A stretch of 64,000 nucleotides of DNA from Bacillota bacterium (GTDB lineage: Bacteria; Bacillota; Clostridia; Christensenellales; UMGS416): positions 1-64,000 of the forward strand of contig JAEZSE010000046.1 of NCBI GenBank assembly GCA_023421955.1, in the 5' to 3' direction. A program made the position numbers and the translations under genes. The notes under the pieces are model-generated. The model was given only the letters and a program-made list of their open reading frames with translations, was not told the DNA's origin and ran no database searches. Shown here in pieces: positions 8,163 to 15,934 of this stretch. Within the stretch, counting starts at the first letter, position 1. Every line of letters begins with the position of its first letter.

Positions 8163-9419
8163 TTAATATTTATATGCCACCGGGAAAATAACATGCTCGT
8201 TTTTCGGATCAAGATCAGTCAGCGGCTTATCTTTAAGCAGCAAAGCTCGCTGCACACTGAAATGTCCGAACCGCTCTCTTAACCTGTCAATCGTGCTTTC
8301 CAAACGGATCATCCGGTCTTCCTTCACATCATCGCCAAGAAATGATAGTTGCTTATTCCCAAGAGCACTGACCAAATCCGCCCCCCTAACCCCTACAGAT
8401 CGGATGGGCTTAATCCATGAGTAGTTCGCCTCAAGCAGTTTCATCGCCATATCGAGGATGTCGCTTGATACCTGAGACGGCCGCTGTAGCTTTGCCTGTC
8501 GTTCAAACGAACTTAGATCATTGTCCCTTATAGAGATCTGCACGGTTCTGCATTTGAAGCCATGGTCACGAAGGCGAGAAGCAACGCTCTCCGCTAGAAC
8601 GCACATTGTCATTTTCACATCCTCGATGTCAACCAGGTCGCGGGGTGTTGTGGTGCTGTTTCCTATCGACTTTATCACCGCAGCCTCATCAGTCGGAGCA
8701 GCTACGGGTGACTGGTCATAACCATTGGCGAATGTCCATAATACATCGCCCCACTTCCCAAGAATGGCGTGGAGTAGGGAGGGGTCGCTTGACGCGATAT
8801 CACCGATTGTGAGGATGTTGATCTGATAGAGCTTGTGTTTAGTGGAACGGCCAACATAGAGCAAGTCCTCCGCCGGCAAAGGCCATACCTTCTCTTTGAA
8901 ATTCTGCCTTGTAATGATCGTAGTGGCATCGGGCTTTTTCATGTCACTGCCAAGCTTGGCAAAGATCTTGTTATCGGCAACACCGACTGAAGCGGTGATC
9001 CCAAGTTCATCCTTTACACGCTGCCGGATTTCGTTGGCGATGAACTCACCGGTTCCCCGGACAACAACTGATCCTGTGACATCCAACCAAGCCTCATCCA
9101 ATCCGAAGGGCTCCACTTGATCGGTGTAGCTGCCGAAAATCTCGCGCACCATCCTGGAAAACTTCAGGTATTTCTCAAAGTCTGGAGGCACAACAACCAG
9201 GCCAGGGCACTTCTGGCGAGCCTGCCATAAAACCTCCCCGGTTGTGATCCCAAACTTCTTGGCAATGTAGTTCTTGGCCAGCACAATCCCATGCCGGGCT
9301 TCAGGATCTCCTCCAACCACCACGGGCTTGTCTCGGATCTCCGGATGGTACAGGCACTCGACGGAGGCATAGAAATTGTTCATGTCCGCGTGAAGGATTG
9401 TTCTCAACATTTTTGTCAC
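8163..9419 (-). CDS. dinB: Y-family DNA polymerase IV (DinB-like), SOS controlled
   Basis: The 418-residue protein carries the Y-family motifs ILHADMNNFYASVE (palm metal Asp near residue 12) and GLDEAWLDVTGS (catalytic Asp-Glu), a helix-hairpin-helix thumb (ILTIGDIA) and a little-finger domain. It performs translesion synthesis past damaged bases. The start at 9419 has AGGTGA 5 nt upstream. The promoter TTGAAA-17-TATTAT (9485-9457, minus strand) is followed by a LexA-type box GGAACAAATGTTCG, so expression should be DNA-damage inducible. It may belong to the mobile element ending at about 14.05 kb, since the neighbouring 82-aa gene has the same control. Confidence 0.92.
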   Translation of the reverse strand: MTKMLRTILHADMNNFYASVECLYHPEIRDKPVVVGGDPEARHGIVLAKNYIAKKFGITTGEVLWQARQKCPGLVVVPPDFEKYLKFSRMVREIFGSYTDQVEPFGLDEAWLDVTGSVVVRGTGEFIANEIRQRVKDELGITASVGVADNKIFAKLGSDMKKPDATTIITRQNFKEKVWPLPAEDLLYVGRSTKHKLYQINILTIGDIASSDPSLLHAILGKWGDVLWTFANGYDQSPVAAPTDEAAVIKSIGNSTTTPRDLVDIEDVKMTMCVLAESVASRLRDHGFKCRTVQISIRDNDLSSFERQAKLQRPSQVSSDILDMAMKLLEANYSWIKPIRSVGVRGADLVSALGNKQLSFLGDDVKEDRMIRLESTIDRLRERFGHFSVQRALLLKDKPLTDLDPKNEHVIFPVAYKY

Positions 9420-9432
9420 CTACATAGCATAC

Positions 9433-9446
9433 GGAACAAATGTTCG
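9433..9446. promoter_or_regulatory. SOS (LexA) box of the polymerase gene
   Basis: GGAACAAATGTTCG matches the Gram-positive SOS consensus GAAC-N4-GTTC exactly in both half-sites. It lies 10 bp downstream of the -10 of the minus-strand promoter (9457-9485), over the expected transcription start. Confidence 0.8.
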
Positions 9447-9456
9447 ATAAGTACAT

Positions 9457-9485
9457 ATAATAAGGCGCTCATTTTGGAATTTCAA
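9457..9485 (-). promoter_or_regulatory. Sigma-A promoter of the polymerase gene
   Basis: On the minus strand, TTGAAA (9485-9480) and TATTAT (9462-9457) are separated by 17 bp, followed by the SOS box. Confidence 0.7.
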
Positions 9486-9554
9486 CTGGTAAATAATTCT
9501 GATACGAAAAATGGTACAGTACTCTGTATTATTGTCTTGTATATGCTTTTATTC

Positions 9555-9607
9555 TTGACTCTTCAGAAAATGTAATATAATATACGCAATAAACGAACAA
9601 TAGTTCT
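9555..9607 (+). promoter_or_regulatory. SOS-controlled promoter of the 82-residue protein gene
   Basis: A -35 TTGACT (9555-9560) precedes TATAAT (9576-9581, 15-bp spacer) or TAATAT (17-bp spacer). The box CGAACAATAGTTCT (9594-9607) has perfect GAAC/GTTC half-sites and covers the transcription start. The gene begins at 9628 after a GGAGGC RBS. Confidence 0.75.
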
Positions 9608-9627
9608 TATATCTGGAGGCGCGTTGT

Positions 9628-9876
9628 ATGAGCAAGATTTCTGTAAAAGTAACTTCTACGATTGATACGGATGGATTGATGAAGCCCCAGTCCTTGTTCT
9701 TTGAAGACGAGGAGTATCTTGTAGATCGTATACTTAGCGTTCGGCCACTGAATTCACTTAAGTCCGGCGGATCAGGTGAAGGATATTACTACAAGTGTGT
9801 CATCAGCGGGCATGCCGTGTCTTTGATCTATAACGACGTTGTACAGAGATGGAAAATGGAATTGTCAGCTGCATGA
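9628..9876 (+). CDS. Small SOS-regulated protein paired with the Y-family polymerase
   Basis: The 82-residue protein opens KISVKVTSTIDTDGLMKPQS and contains DRILSVRPLNSLKSGGSGEGYYYKCVISG, ending in a short RWKMEL strand. It looks like an all-beta small domain with a conserved Gly-rich turn. From memory, similar small proteins sit beside Y-family polymerases in Clostridia; no biochemical function is assigned. The divergent arrangement with the polymerase and its own SOS box argue for a role in the damage response, perhaps as a polymerase accessory factor, which is inference. Confidence 0.75.
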   Translation: MSKISVKVTSTIDTDGLMKPQSLFFEDEEYLVDRILSVRPLNSLKSGGSGEGYYYKCVISGHAVSLIYNDVVQRWKMELSAA

Positions 9877-9974
9877 TACCTTCACTGTCCATATATTTGG
9901 TCAGTTCGGAATCAACATTATGAGTCTATCATAAGTCCATTTCTTTTGAATTTGCACAAGGTTGGATTCTATAA

Positions 9975-10556
9975 ATGAAAAAGCGTAAAACACTTGATGA
10001 AGTTCTGTTTGCAGTCGAAAAAAAGAGAGCAGGGACTCCGCTACTATATCATAACACCAGGGAATTGCTAAAGATTTATAGCAAGGTCATATGGTGTATG
10101 GAGCATTCAGTCAGAGAATTGGATGCTGAGTGTATTGAATGCGGATATGAGAGCCTCTATGATACGCTTTCATATCTGGCTTCAAGCATAGACTGTGAAT
10201 TGGATTCGTTGCATCTGGAAGAGCGCACAAGAAGCCTTCTGTTTACTCGCTCATTGGTTGACATAATCAACAGGGCACTTGTTATGCTCAAAGACTATCC
10301 AGGCAAAGGCGAGAGATACTTTGAGATCATAAACAAAATGCATGTCCTCAAATACCAATACTCCGAAGATGAGATTCTTGGTTTTCTCAATATTAGCCGT
10401 AGAACCTTGTTTAGAGAGAAGAAAGAGGCACTAGACATGCTTGGTGTAATACTGTGGGGGTTCCTCATACCCGACCTTATAGAAAAACTGCGTGGCACAA
10501 TTATGGCACCAGATTTGCACCAAGATGGCACACAATTGGCACTGTTTTGCGACTGA
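9975..10556 (+). CDS. Helix-turn-helix regulator of mobile-element type
   Basis: This 193-residue, mostly helical protein has a C-terminal HTH (YSEDEILGFLNISRRTLFREKKEAL, about residues 127-153) resembling ArpU/sigma-region-4-like regulators of phages and integrative elements. The N-terminal 120 residues are unrecognised. The RBS is weak (AAGG 12 nt upstream). Its 3' coding end carries a phased array of TGGCAC motifs (10493-10565), so the same DNA serves as a regulatory site; the protein could bind it, which is untested. Confidence 0.7.
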   Translation: MKKRKTLDEVLFAVEKKRAGTPLLYHNTRELLKIYSKVIWCMEHSVRELDAECIECGYESLYDTLSYLASSIDCELDSLHLEERTRSLLFTRSLVDIINRALVMLKDYPGKGERYFEIINKMHVLKYQYSEDEILGFLNISRRTLFREKKEALDMLGVILWGFLIPDLIEKLRGTIMAPDLHQDGTQLALFCD

Positions 10557-10565
10557 CAGTGGCAC
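10493..10565 (+). repeat. 11-bp-phased TGGCAC iteron array
   Basis: Hexamers start at 10493, 10504, 10515 (TTGCAC), 10526, 10537 and 10548 (TGCGAC), exactly 11 bp apart, and a seventh TGGCAC starts at 10560. The 11-bp period is not a codon period although most of it lies in coding sequence. All sites face one side of the helix, as expected for a cooperatively bound protein. A strong promoter begins inside the array at 10553. Confidence 0.75.
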
Positions 10566-10581
10566 TTTCGGGTGATATACT
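10553..10581 (+). promoter_or_regulatory. Extended -10 promoter within the phased array
   Basis: CTGACA (10553-10558), a 17-bp spacer and TATACT (10576-10581) with an upstream TG make a good sigma-A promoter. Transcription from about 10588 would meet a strong terminator after about 60 nt. Confidence 0.65.
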
Positions 10582-10587
10582 CCACTA

Positions 10588-10646
10588 CAATGGGTAAGTG
10601 CAGTTTATAAGCCCCGTTCCAGCGTCAACTGGGATGGGGCTTTTTT
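10588..10646 (+). ncRNA. Predicted short RNA ending at a strong terminator
   Basis: The interval between the promoter's expected start (about 10588) and the poly-T of the terminator at 10610-10646 would give an RNA of roughly 59 nt, or about 134 nt with read-through to the second terminator at 10689-10721. No gene lies in it except a possible 6-codon frame lacking an RBS. Existence of the RNA is inferred only from the promoter-terminator pair. Confidence 0.4.
10610..10646 (+). terminator. Strong intrinsic terminator
   Basis: A 13-bp stem (10610-10622 with 10629-10641, two G-T wobbles) with the loop CGTCAA is followed by a T run. Confidence 0.85.
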
Positions 10647-10688
10647 GATGCCTTAAATCCACGCCCATAAAACCGCATATGAGCTAGA

Positions 10689-10721
10689 AAGCCGCATCCG
10701 GACTCCGGATGCGGCTTTTTT
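10689..10721 (+). terminator. Second tandem intrinsic terminator
   Basis: AAGCCGCATCCGG (10689-10701), loop ACT, then a perfect 13-bp complement (10705-10717) and a T run. Confidence 0.85.
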
Positions 10722-10828
10722 GTTCTGTGCCGTAATGGAGCATTCGATGAAGAGCTCTAGTAGTCGTGCCCCTCCTCCGCTTTCGCTCAACGGTCGCCCA
10801 ACCACAGAACGAACGGAGGAGAAAACAC

Positions 10829-11239
10829 ATGAAGGAATACTTTATCAAGGTAGGCAAGACCAAGCATCCAGTAAGCGAGCAGGTCTATAAGGCATATTAC
10901 CAATGCAGAGAACATGAGGCTTATCTTGAGAAAAAGACAAGGAACATGGAAATCTCATTTTCATATTACATGCTCAATGATGATGGCTTCGACATTGAGA
11001 GGGTTGCTGAGACATCAACTGAATCGGTTGCAGACTTAATAACCAGAAAGTTGTTGATAGAAAAGCTTCTCAAATCTGTGCACAAACTTGATGAATATGA
11101 TCGGATGTTGATCATAGAACTGTTTGTTCATGAGACCAAGGAACGGGAATTGGCTCACCGATTGCATATTCCACGAAGAACGCTTCGCGGTCAAAGAAAC
11201 CGAATTCTCCGCCTTCTAAAAGAACTTTTAGAAATTTGA
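10829..11239 (+). CDS. Sigma-70 region-4-like DNA-binding protein
   Basis: The 136-residue protein ends in a sigma-region-4-type HTH (LFVHETKERELAHRLHIPRRTLRGQRNRILRLL, about residues 97-129). This type is common in Firmicute integrative elements, where it acts as an alternative sigma-like or transcription-control factor. The ATG at 10829 has GGAGGA 8 nt upstream; an in-frame upstream extension to 10766 lacks an RBS. It lies between two terminators upstream and a structured non-coding stretch downstream. The target promoter is unknown. Confidence 0.75.
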   Translation: MKEYFIKVGKTKHPVSEQVYKAYYQCREHEAYLEKKTRNMEISFSYYMLNDDGFDIERVAETSTESVADLITRKLLIEKLLKSVHKLDEYDRMLIIELFVHETKERELAHRLHIPRRTLRGQRNRILRLLKELLEI

Positions 11240-11281
11240 AAATTTCTCACGCCCAACAGCCTCTATTTTTCCTTATATAAG

Positions 11282-11712
11282 TGAGGGGTTAATTCACCTC
11301 ATGAACCTTGAAAACAAAATATCGGGTATCAGAATCGTAGAACTTGCAGGCGCGATGAGCGTAAGCAACAGGGCGGATGCGCGAAGACCTGTCGGTAGCA
11401 GCGAGCGATCAACATCCGTCCGATGCCGGGAGTGATTCTACCGGCTTGCGATGACACTGCAAGATACTAAGGATACTTCCGTCTGGCTAACGTGATGTCA
11501 AGGGACGGCCCAGCATAGGAATGCGGGGAACCTCTGGGGTGCTAGTGAAGAACGGCATTTTGGAAGTTATGTAGTCTGTAATCACAGACAGTTCTGATAC
11601 TCCCTCGCCGGGGATGTGAGACAAATACGGCATCTACTATGAACAGTAGAAACTATGCGGCGTGCCAGGAATGGTATGCCAATGTCATGATCAATCTCAT
11701 GGCACGCCGCAT
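11282..11712 (+). ncRNA. Candidate structured non-coding RNA, about 430 nt
   Basis: No convincing gene fits between 11239 and 11748, but several stable helices do: CTTGCAG 11343-11349 with CTGCAAG 11457-11463 (long range), a 9-bp helix 11371-11379 with 11413-11421 nested inside it, GCCGG 11425-11429 with CCGGC 11441-11445, CCGTC 11479-11483 with GACGG 11504-11508, GTCTGT 11574-11579 with ACAGAC 11584-11589, TCTACT 11633-11638 with AGTAGA 11645-11650, and a perfect 13-bp helix 11655-11667 with 11700-11712. The nesting suggests a folded RNA or a long 5' leader of the small genes that follow. I recognise no group I or II intron core and cannot assign a family. It could instead be a recombination or transfer site. 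Confidence 0.5.
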
Positions 11713-11747
11713 CCTTGTGCCGTTCAATTAAAGGAGAGGTGAATTGT

Positions 11748-12017
11748 ATGAATATTGATGAACGACTGCCTGTAGAAGTTTTACAAGACATATTTGGCAA
11801 GATTACGGAAGAATCAACATCAATAGTTCAATCCTGCTGCTGTAGCCAAGCGCTACTCAATGAGAATACAGGAGTTTATGGCTGTCGGCTCTTGGAAGAT
11901 GAATGCCCGTTTGAGATCCCAGACCCAATGAGATGCAGAAAACTATCCAAGTTTAGCTCACAGGAAAATCGAAGGATTTATCTTCCCCATAAAACCTCGC
12001 GTCGGAACAACAAGTAA
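11748..12017 (+). CDS. Cysteine-rich small protein, unknown function
   Basis: This 89-residue protein has a CCC cluster and two further Cys in its middle (SCCCSQALLNENTGVYGCRLLEDEC), followed by another Cys near residue 62 and a basic C-terminus; the Cys pattern could bind a metal. An AAGGAGAGGT RBS precedes ATG at 11748 by 8 nt. It follows the structured stretch and precedes a second small gene and the recombinase. No family is recognised. Confidence 0.6.
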   Translation: MNIDERLPVEVLQDIFGKITEESTSIVQSCCCSQALLNENTGVYGCRLLEDECPFEIPDPMRCRKLSKFSSQENRRIYLPHKTSRRNNK

Positions 12018-12067
12018 ATGAGACGATAGACTCCGATTATTTATCTTGAAATTTTGTGAGGTGTTTT

Positions 12068-12289
12068 ATGCTTAGCGAGAATCAACTGAAGATCATCGTC
12101 GAATCAAATAGGCCTTCCGATCTAGCCCTAAGGCATTTCCAGAAGAAACTCTTTCAACTGCAGAGAGCAAATGAGGCCAATCAAGCAGTGAAATCACATG
12201 TTATTGCCAAAGGAGAAAATCAACAATCATCTTCCGACACCTTTGACCTTAACGAATCAGCAAGGAATAATATTGATAATCAGAAATAG
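12068..12289 (+). CDS. Small helical protein upstream of the recombinase, unknown function
   Basis: This 73-residue hydrophilic protein starts MLSENQLKIIVES and has a helical middle (LALRHFQKKLFQLQRANEA) and an Asn/Ser-rich end. GTGAGG lies 6 nt before ATG at 12068. A terminator begins 2 nt after its stop, separating it from the recombinase. No family is recognised. Confidence 0.6.
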   Translation: MLSENQLKIIVESNRPSDLALRHFQKKLFQLQRANEANQAVKSHVIAKGENQQSSSDTFDLNESARNNIDNQK

Positions 12290-12290
12290 G

Positions 12291-12318
12291 ACGCATCACA
12301 GAGTAGTGATGCGTTTTT
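12291..12318 (+). terminator. Terminator immediately before the recombinase RBS
   Basis: ACGCATCAC (12291-12299), loop AGAGTA, GTGATGCGT (12306-12314), then TTTT. It lies directly before the recombinase Shine-Dalgarno (12321-12329), so read-through must limit recombinase expression. Confidence 0.8.
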
Positions 12319-12334
12319 GAAGGAGGTGAGCATA

Positions 12335-13852
12335 TTGGATTTTGATCAGAAAAAATACATCATCAGATATGTTGCGATCTATATCAGGAAGTCCCGTGCT
12401 GAGAGTATGGAGGATTTAGAAAAGCATCGTTTGGTGCTCATCGACCTTTGCAAACGGAATAACTTTAAGTACGTTGAATATATGGAGGTCGGTACATCTG
12501 ATAGCATCGATCTGCGCCCACAAATCTGTAAACTACTAAAAGAAGTTGAGGAAGGCGTCTATGACGCTGTCTGTGTCGTTGAGTATGACAGACTAGGACG
12601 CGGCGACCTTGGAGAACAAGATAGGCTGAAAAAGGCGTTTCAGAAATCGAATACCCTTATTATCACGCCAGACAAGATATATGACCTAAATGACGATATA
12701 GACGATACGTTTGCCGATCTGAAAGGCTTCTTCGCTCGCCAGGAATACAAGATGATAACCAAGAGGCTTCGGCAAGGCAAGAAGATAGGGGCTAGGCGTG
12801 GCCAGTGGACCAATGGCACCCCGCCATTCCCATATGTTTATGAGAGATTTAAAGAAAAGTGCAATCCTAAAGGTATTGTTGTTGATGATGAGAAGCTTAA
12901 AGTGTATAGGTTTATCATTGATGAAGCACATCGAGGTGTACCCCCAAAAAATATAGCTGAAACCCTTAATCGCAAGGGGTTTTTAACCGCAAAATCAAAA
13001 TACTGGAGTGGGGTAACGGTTCATCGCCTATTGCTGGATGAAACGCATCTGGGAAAGATTATTAGCAATAAGAGCCAGGGTGATGGCCATAAGCAGAAAC
13101 GGCCCAACGCCAAGAATTTGACTGTCAATCCGAAAAGTGAATGGGTCGTCGTTGAGAATTGCCACGATGCGGTCAAGACGCAGGAAGAACATGATCAAAT
13201 CGTTCAGCTAATTGAAGGCAGAAAGTTGCTTGGTACAAGAGCACGCCATCAGACATACGCTTTCTCAGGGCTTATCAAATGTGCAGTATGCGGTCATTCT
13301 CATACTTTTTATACCAGGCGGGGTGAAATCTATATGAAGCCTTGTTGGTATATTGATTCTGTGGGAGCTAAATGTCGGAACGAAGGTATAAAGGTATCAG
13401 TAATTGAAGATTTGGTGATTGCGGAAATTACAAAATACAAAGATACATTTGTGTCAGATATGCCGGATACCGAGGGTGACGAACTTGAGAAGATCAATTC
13501 ACAGATAGCTGAATGTGAATCAATTCTACGGAAACAGGTGCATTCTCTTGAAGTTGTCAACGATGCTTATGAGTATGGAGACTACACTCGCGCCGATTGG
13601 CTTAAGCGAAAGAAAAAGTGGGAAGATGAAATTCATAAAAGCAAGAACGCGCTATATGAATTACACAAGCAAGCGAAATCAACTGTCCGCATAACAAATG
13701 CGGACCGGCAGAAAATGCTTTCTGCCTTTTTTAATAACATCACCCAACTAACCGATCAAGCAACACGAAACGAGCTTTACCAGACCGTTTTGAAAAGCAT
13801 AATCTGGCGGAGATGCGGAGACGATATAAAAGTATCTATCAACTTTAAATAG
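12335..13852 (+). CDS. Large serine recombinase (site-specific integrase)
   Basis: The 505-residue protein has an N-terminal resolvase domain with the catalytic Ser in AIYIRKSR (Ser20) and the EYDRLGRGD region, a recombinase domain (GAPPFPY-like GTPPFPYVY), a zinc ribbon with CAVC and later Cys pairs (about residues 320-360), and a coiled coil near residues 395-460. Large serine integrases catalyse attP x attB recombination for phages and integrative elements. The start is TTG at 12335, decided by AAGGAGGTGAG 5-6 nt upstream; earlier TTG/GTG codons overlap that RBS or the terminator. It sits at the right end of the element, 200 bp from the split DUF255 gene. Confidence 0.9.
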   Translation: MDFDQKKYIIRYVAIYIRKSRAESMEDLEKHRLVLIDLCKRNNFKYVEYMEVGTSDSIDLRPQICKLLKEVEEGVYDAVCVVEYDRLGRGDLGEQDRLKKAFQKSNTLIITPDKIYDLNDDIDDTFADLKGFFARQEYKMITKRLRQGKKIGARRGQWTNGTPPFPYVYERFKEKCNPKGIVVDDEKLKVYRFIIDEAHRGVPPKNIAETLNRKGFLTAKSKYWSGVTVHRLLLDETHLGKIISNKSQGDGHKQKRPNAKNLTVNPKSEWVVVENCHDAVKTQEEHDQIVQLIEGRKLLGTRARHQTYAFSGLIKCAVCGHSHTFYTRRGEIYMKPCWYIDSVGAKCRNEGIKVSVIEDLVIAEITKYKDTFVSDMPDTEGDELEKINSQIAECESILRKQVHSLEVVNDAYEYGDYTRADWLKRKKKWEDEIHKSKNALYELHKQAKSTVRITNADRQKMLSAFFNNITQLTDQATRNELYQTVLKSIIWRRCGDDIKVSINFK

Positions 13853-13853
13853 A

Positions 13854-13873
13854 CATGGATATACCTATCCATG
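13854..13873. repeat. 8-bp perfect inverted repeat after the recombinase
   Basis: CATGGATA (13854-13861), a 4-bp loop, and TATCCATG (13866-13873) begin just after the recombinase stop. No T run follows, so it is not a standard terminator; it may be a transcript end or a recombinase-related site. Confidence 0.5.
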
Positions 13874-13889
13874 GAAAGGGGGTGATCAT

Positions 13890-15934
13890 GTGGACAATCA
13901 AAACATACAACCCAATAGATTAGTCAATGAGAAGTCTCCTTATCTACTTCAACACGCACATAATCCAGTAAACTGGTATCCCTGGGGAGACGAAGCATTT
14001 GAGAAAGCAAGGCGTGAAGATAAGCCTGTTTTCCTTTCTATTGGGTATAGCTAACTTGTCTACTATGATGATCCTGCCATTGGTGCCATGTGATGGAGCG
14101 GGAATGCTTTGAGGATCACGATGTGGCTGCACTTCTGAACGATGGTTTCGTCTCCGTCAAGGTTGATCGTGAGGAGCGGCCCGATGTGGACCATCTCTAT
14201 ATGGAGGCGTGCGTGGCCATGAATGGTAGCGGCGGGTGGCCGCTCACCTGCGTGCTTGACCATGACCGCAGACCCTTTTTCACTGGCACCTATTTCCCCA
14301 AGCTAGGCCGCACCGGTTTGCCGGGTCTCATGGACGTGTTGGACAAACTCTCCTACCTGTGGAAAACCGACCGCCGCAGGATAACAACCGCCGCTGATTC
14401 TGTAATAGCATGGCTCAACTCAAAACAAGCACCGGCCGGCAAATTGAATGGGGAAGCTGCTTCCACCGCTTTTGCCCAACTTGAGCAATCCTTCGACGAA
14501 ACGTATGGCGGGTTCGGTTCGGCTCCGAAATTCCCATCGGCGCATAACCTGCTGTTTCTGCTGCGGTATGGCCTGCTGCACAAAGAGAGCAAGGCCCATG
14601 CCATGGTCAGAAAGACGCTGGACAGCATGGCTTCTGGCGGCATCTTCGACCACATCGGTGGCGGGTTTTGCCGCTATTCCACCGACAAGCGGTGGCTTGT
14701 GCCGCACTTTGAGAAAATGATGTATGATAACGCCATGCTGCTGATGACTTATGCGGAGGTTGCATCCGCCATGGGGGTGGGGGCCTATGCGGAGATTGCC
14801 CGCCGCATTGCTACCTATTGTTTTAGGGAGATGTTGGGCAGTCACGGTGGGTTCTTCACTGCGCAGGACGCTGACAGTGAGGGGGTGGAAGGCAAGGTCT
14901 ACCTCTGGACACCTGCAGAGGTGACCGAGGTGTTATGCCAGGCAGACAGCAGGCGGTTCTGTGAATTGTTTGACATCACGGAGCGGGGCAATTTCGAGCA
15001 CTCCAGCATTCCGAACCTCATCGGCCGCAGTTTGTCTGAGGAGGATCGGAAATTCGCTGACAGGTGTTTTGATATGCTCTTGGCAAAACGGCTCACACGC
15101 CCGATGCCTTTCAAAGATGATAAAGTGCTCACATCAAGCAATGCTCTGATGATTACTGCGCTCGCGATGGCGGGCAGGCTGCTCAAGGAACCGGAATGGG
15201 TAGCACAGGCGGAGCGCACGGCCAGGTTCCTGCTGGACAACCTGGTGAAGGGCGGCAGGCTGATGGCAAGTTGGAGAGAGGGCAATGCGGCCGGGCCGGC
15301 CACGTCCGACGAATACGCGTATCTATTATGGGGGTTCATCGAGCTTTATCAGGCTACACATAAGCCCCAGTGGCTGCAGATGGCTGTACATTGGGCCAAC
15401 AGCCTCCTGGCACTTTTTTGGGATGAGGAGGATGGCGGCCTTTTCCTGTCGGGCAGTGATGTAAAAGACCTGTTGGTCCGTCAAAAAAACATGCATGATG
15501 GTGCGTTGCCTTCCGGCAACTCGGTGGCGGCGCTCAACCTGCTGCGACTGGGCCGCCTCACAGGCAATGAGGAGTATGAAATCAAGTCCGGCGCAATTTT
15601 GGATGCCATGTCCGGCATTGCCGCAGCATACCCGGCGGGCAGCACGGCCCTTCTGTGCACCAGCCTGTATCAGCAGAACCTTGGCACTGAGGTTGTGATT
15701 GTGACCGGCGAGGGAGTGGACGCAATGCTTGAGGCAACGCGGGTCTATCTGCCCTTCACGGTGGTGTCGGTGCGGGGTGGGGGGTATGAGGCAATGGACA
15801 AACTCGCTCCGTATGCCGTGGAGATGGAAGCCAAAGATGGCAAGGCAGCAGCATTTATGTGCAGCAAAGGCGCCTGCCAGCAACCGGTGAATGATGCAAG
15901 CCAGCTTGCTGAAAAGCTTAGATCTGTGTTTTAG
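13890..15934 (+). pseudogene. DUF255/YyaL-type thioredoxin-domain protein gene, split at its CxxC motif
   Basis: Codons from GTG 13890 (RBS AAGGGGG) give NRLVNEKSPYLLQHAHNPVNWYPW through FLSIGYS, the typical N-terminus of DUF255 (SPATA20/YyaL) proteins, then TAA at 14052. In another frame TCHWCH-like codons resume at 14072 and continue as MERECFEDHDVAALLN to the end at 15934. Removing 20 bases (14052-14071) restores SIGYS-SCHWCHVMERE exactly. The downstream part could start at GTG 14090 (614 residues) but would lack the CxxC. The first 54 codons are AT-rich like the element, the rest GC-rich like the chromosome, so the join is probably an integration junction. The family's enzymatic role is not established. 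Confidence 0.85.
14052..14071. other. Probable right-end junction of the recombinase element
   Basis: Twenty bases with a stop codon interrupt the reading frame of a conserved gene between Ser and the CHWC codons. Composition changes from AT-rich to GC-rich across it. It is the most likely crossover region for the serine recombinase 200 bp upstream; the left end is not found in the window. Confidence 0.55.

Noticed and set aside
10504..10519. TGGCAC-N5-TTGCA, a textbook sigma-54 -24/-12 promoter
   Set aside because: It is only one unit of the 11-bp TGGCAC array, no sigma-54 activator is near, and a sigma-A promoter lies at the array end. The array explains it better, though it is not excluded.
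10593..10613. Six-codon peptide ATGGGTAAGTGCAGTTTATA (A) in the short RNA
   Set aside because: There is no Shine-Dalgarno upstream, and it lies almost at the RNA 5' end.
11300..11318. Sequence GAACCTTGAAAACA resembling rRNA spacer leader motifs
   Set aside because: No 16S, 23S, 5S or tRNA sequence is present around it.
11282..11715. Group II or group I intron
   Set aside because: No domain V-like hairpin, no reverse transcriptase or homing endonuclease, and no recognisable P/Q/R/S core.
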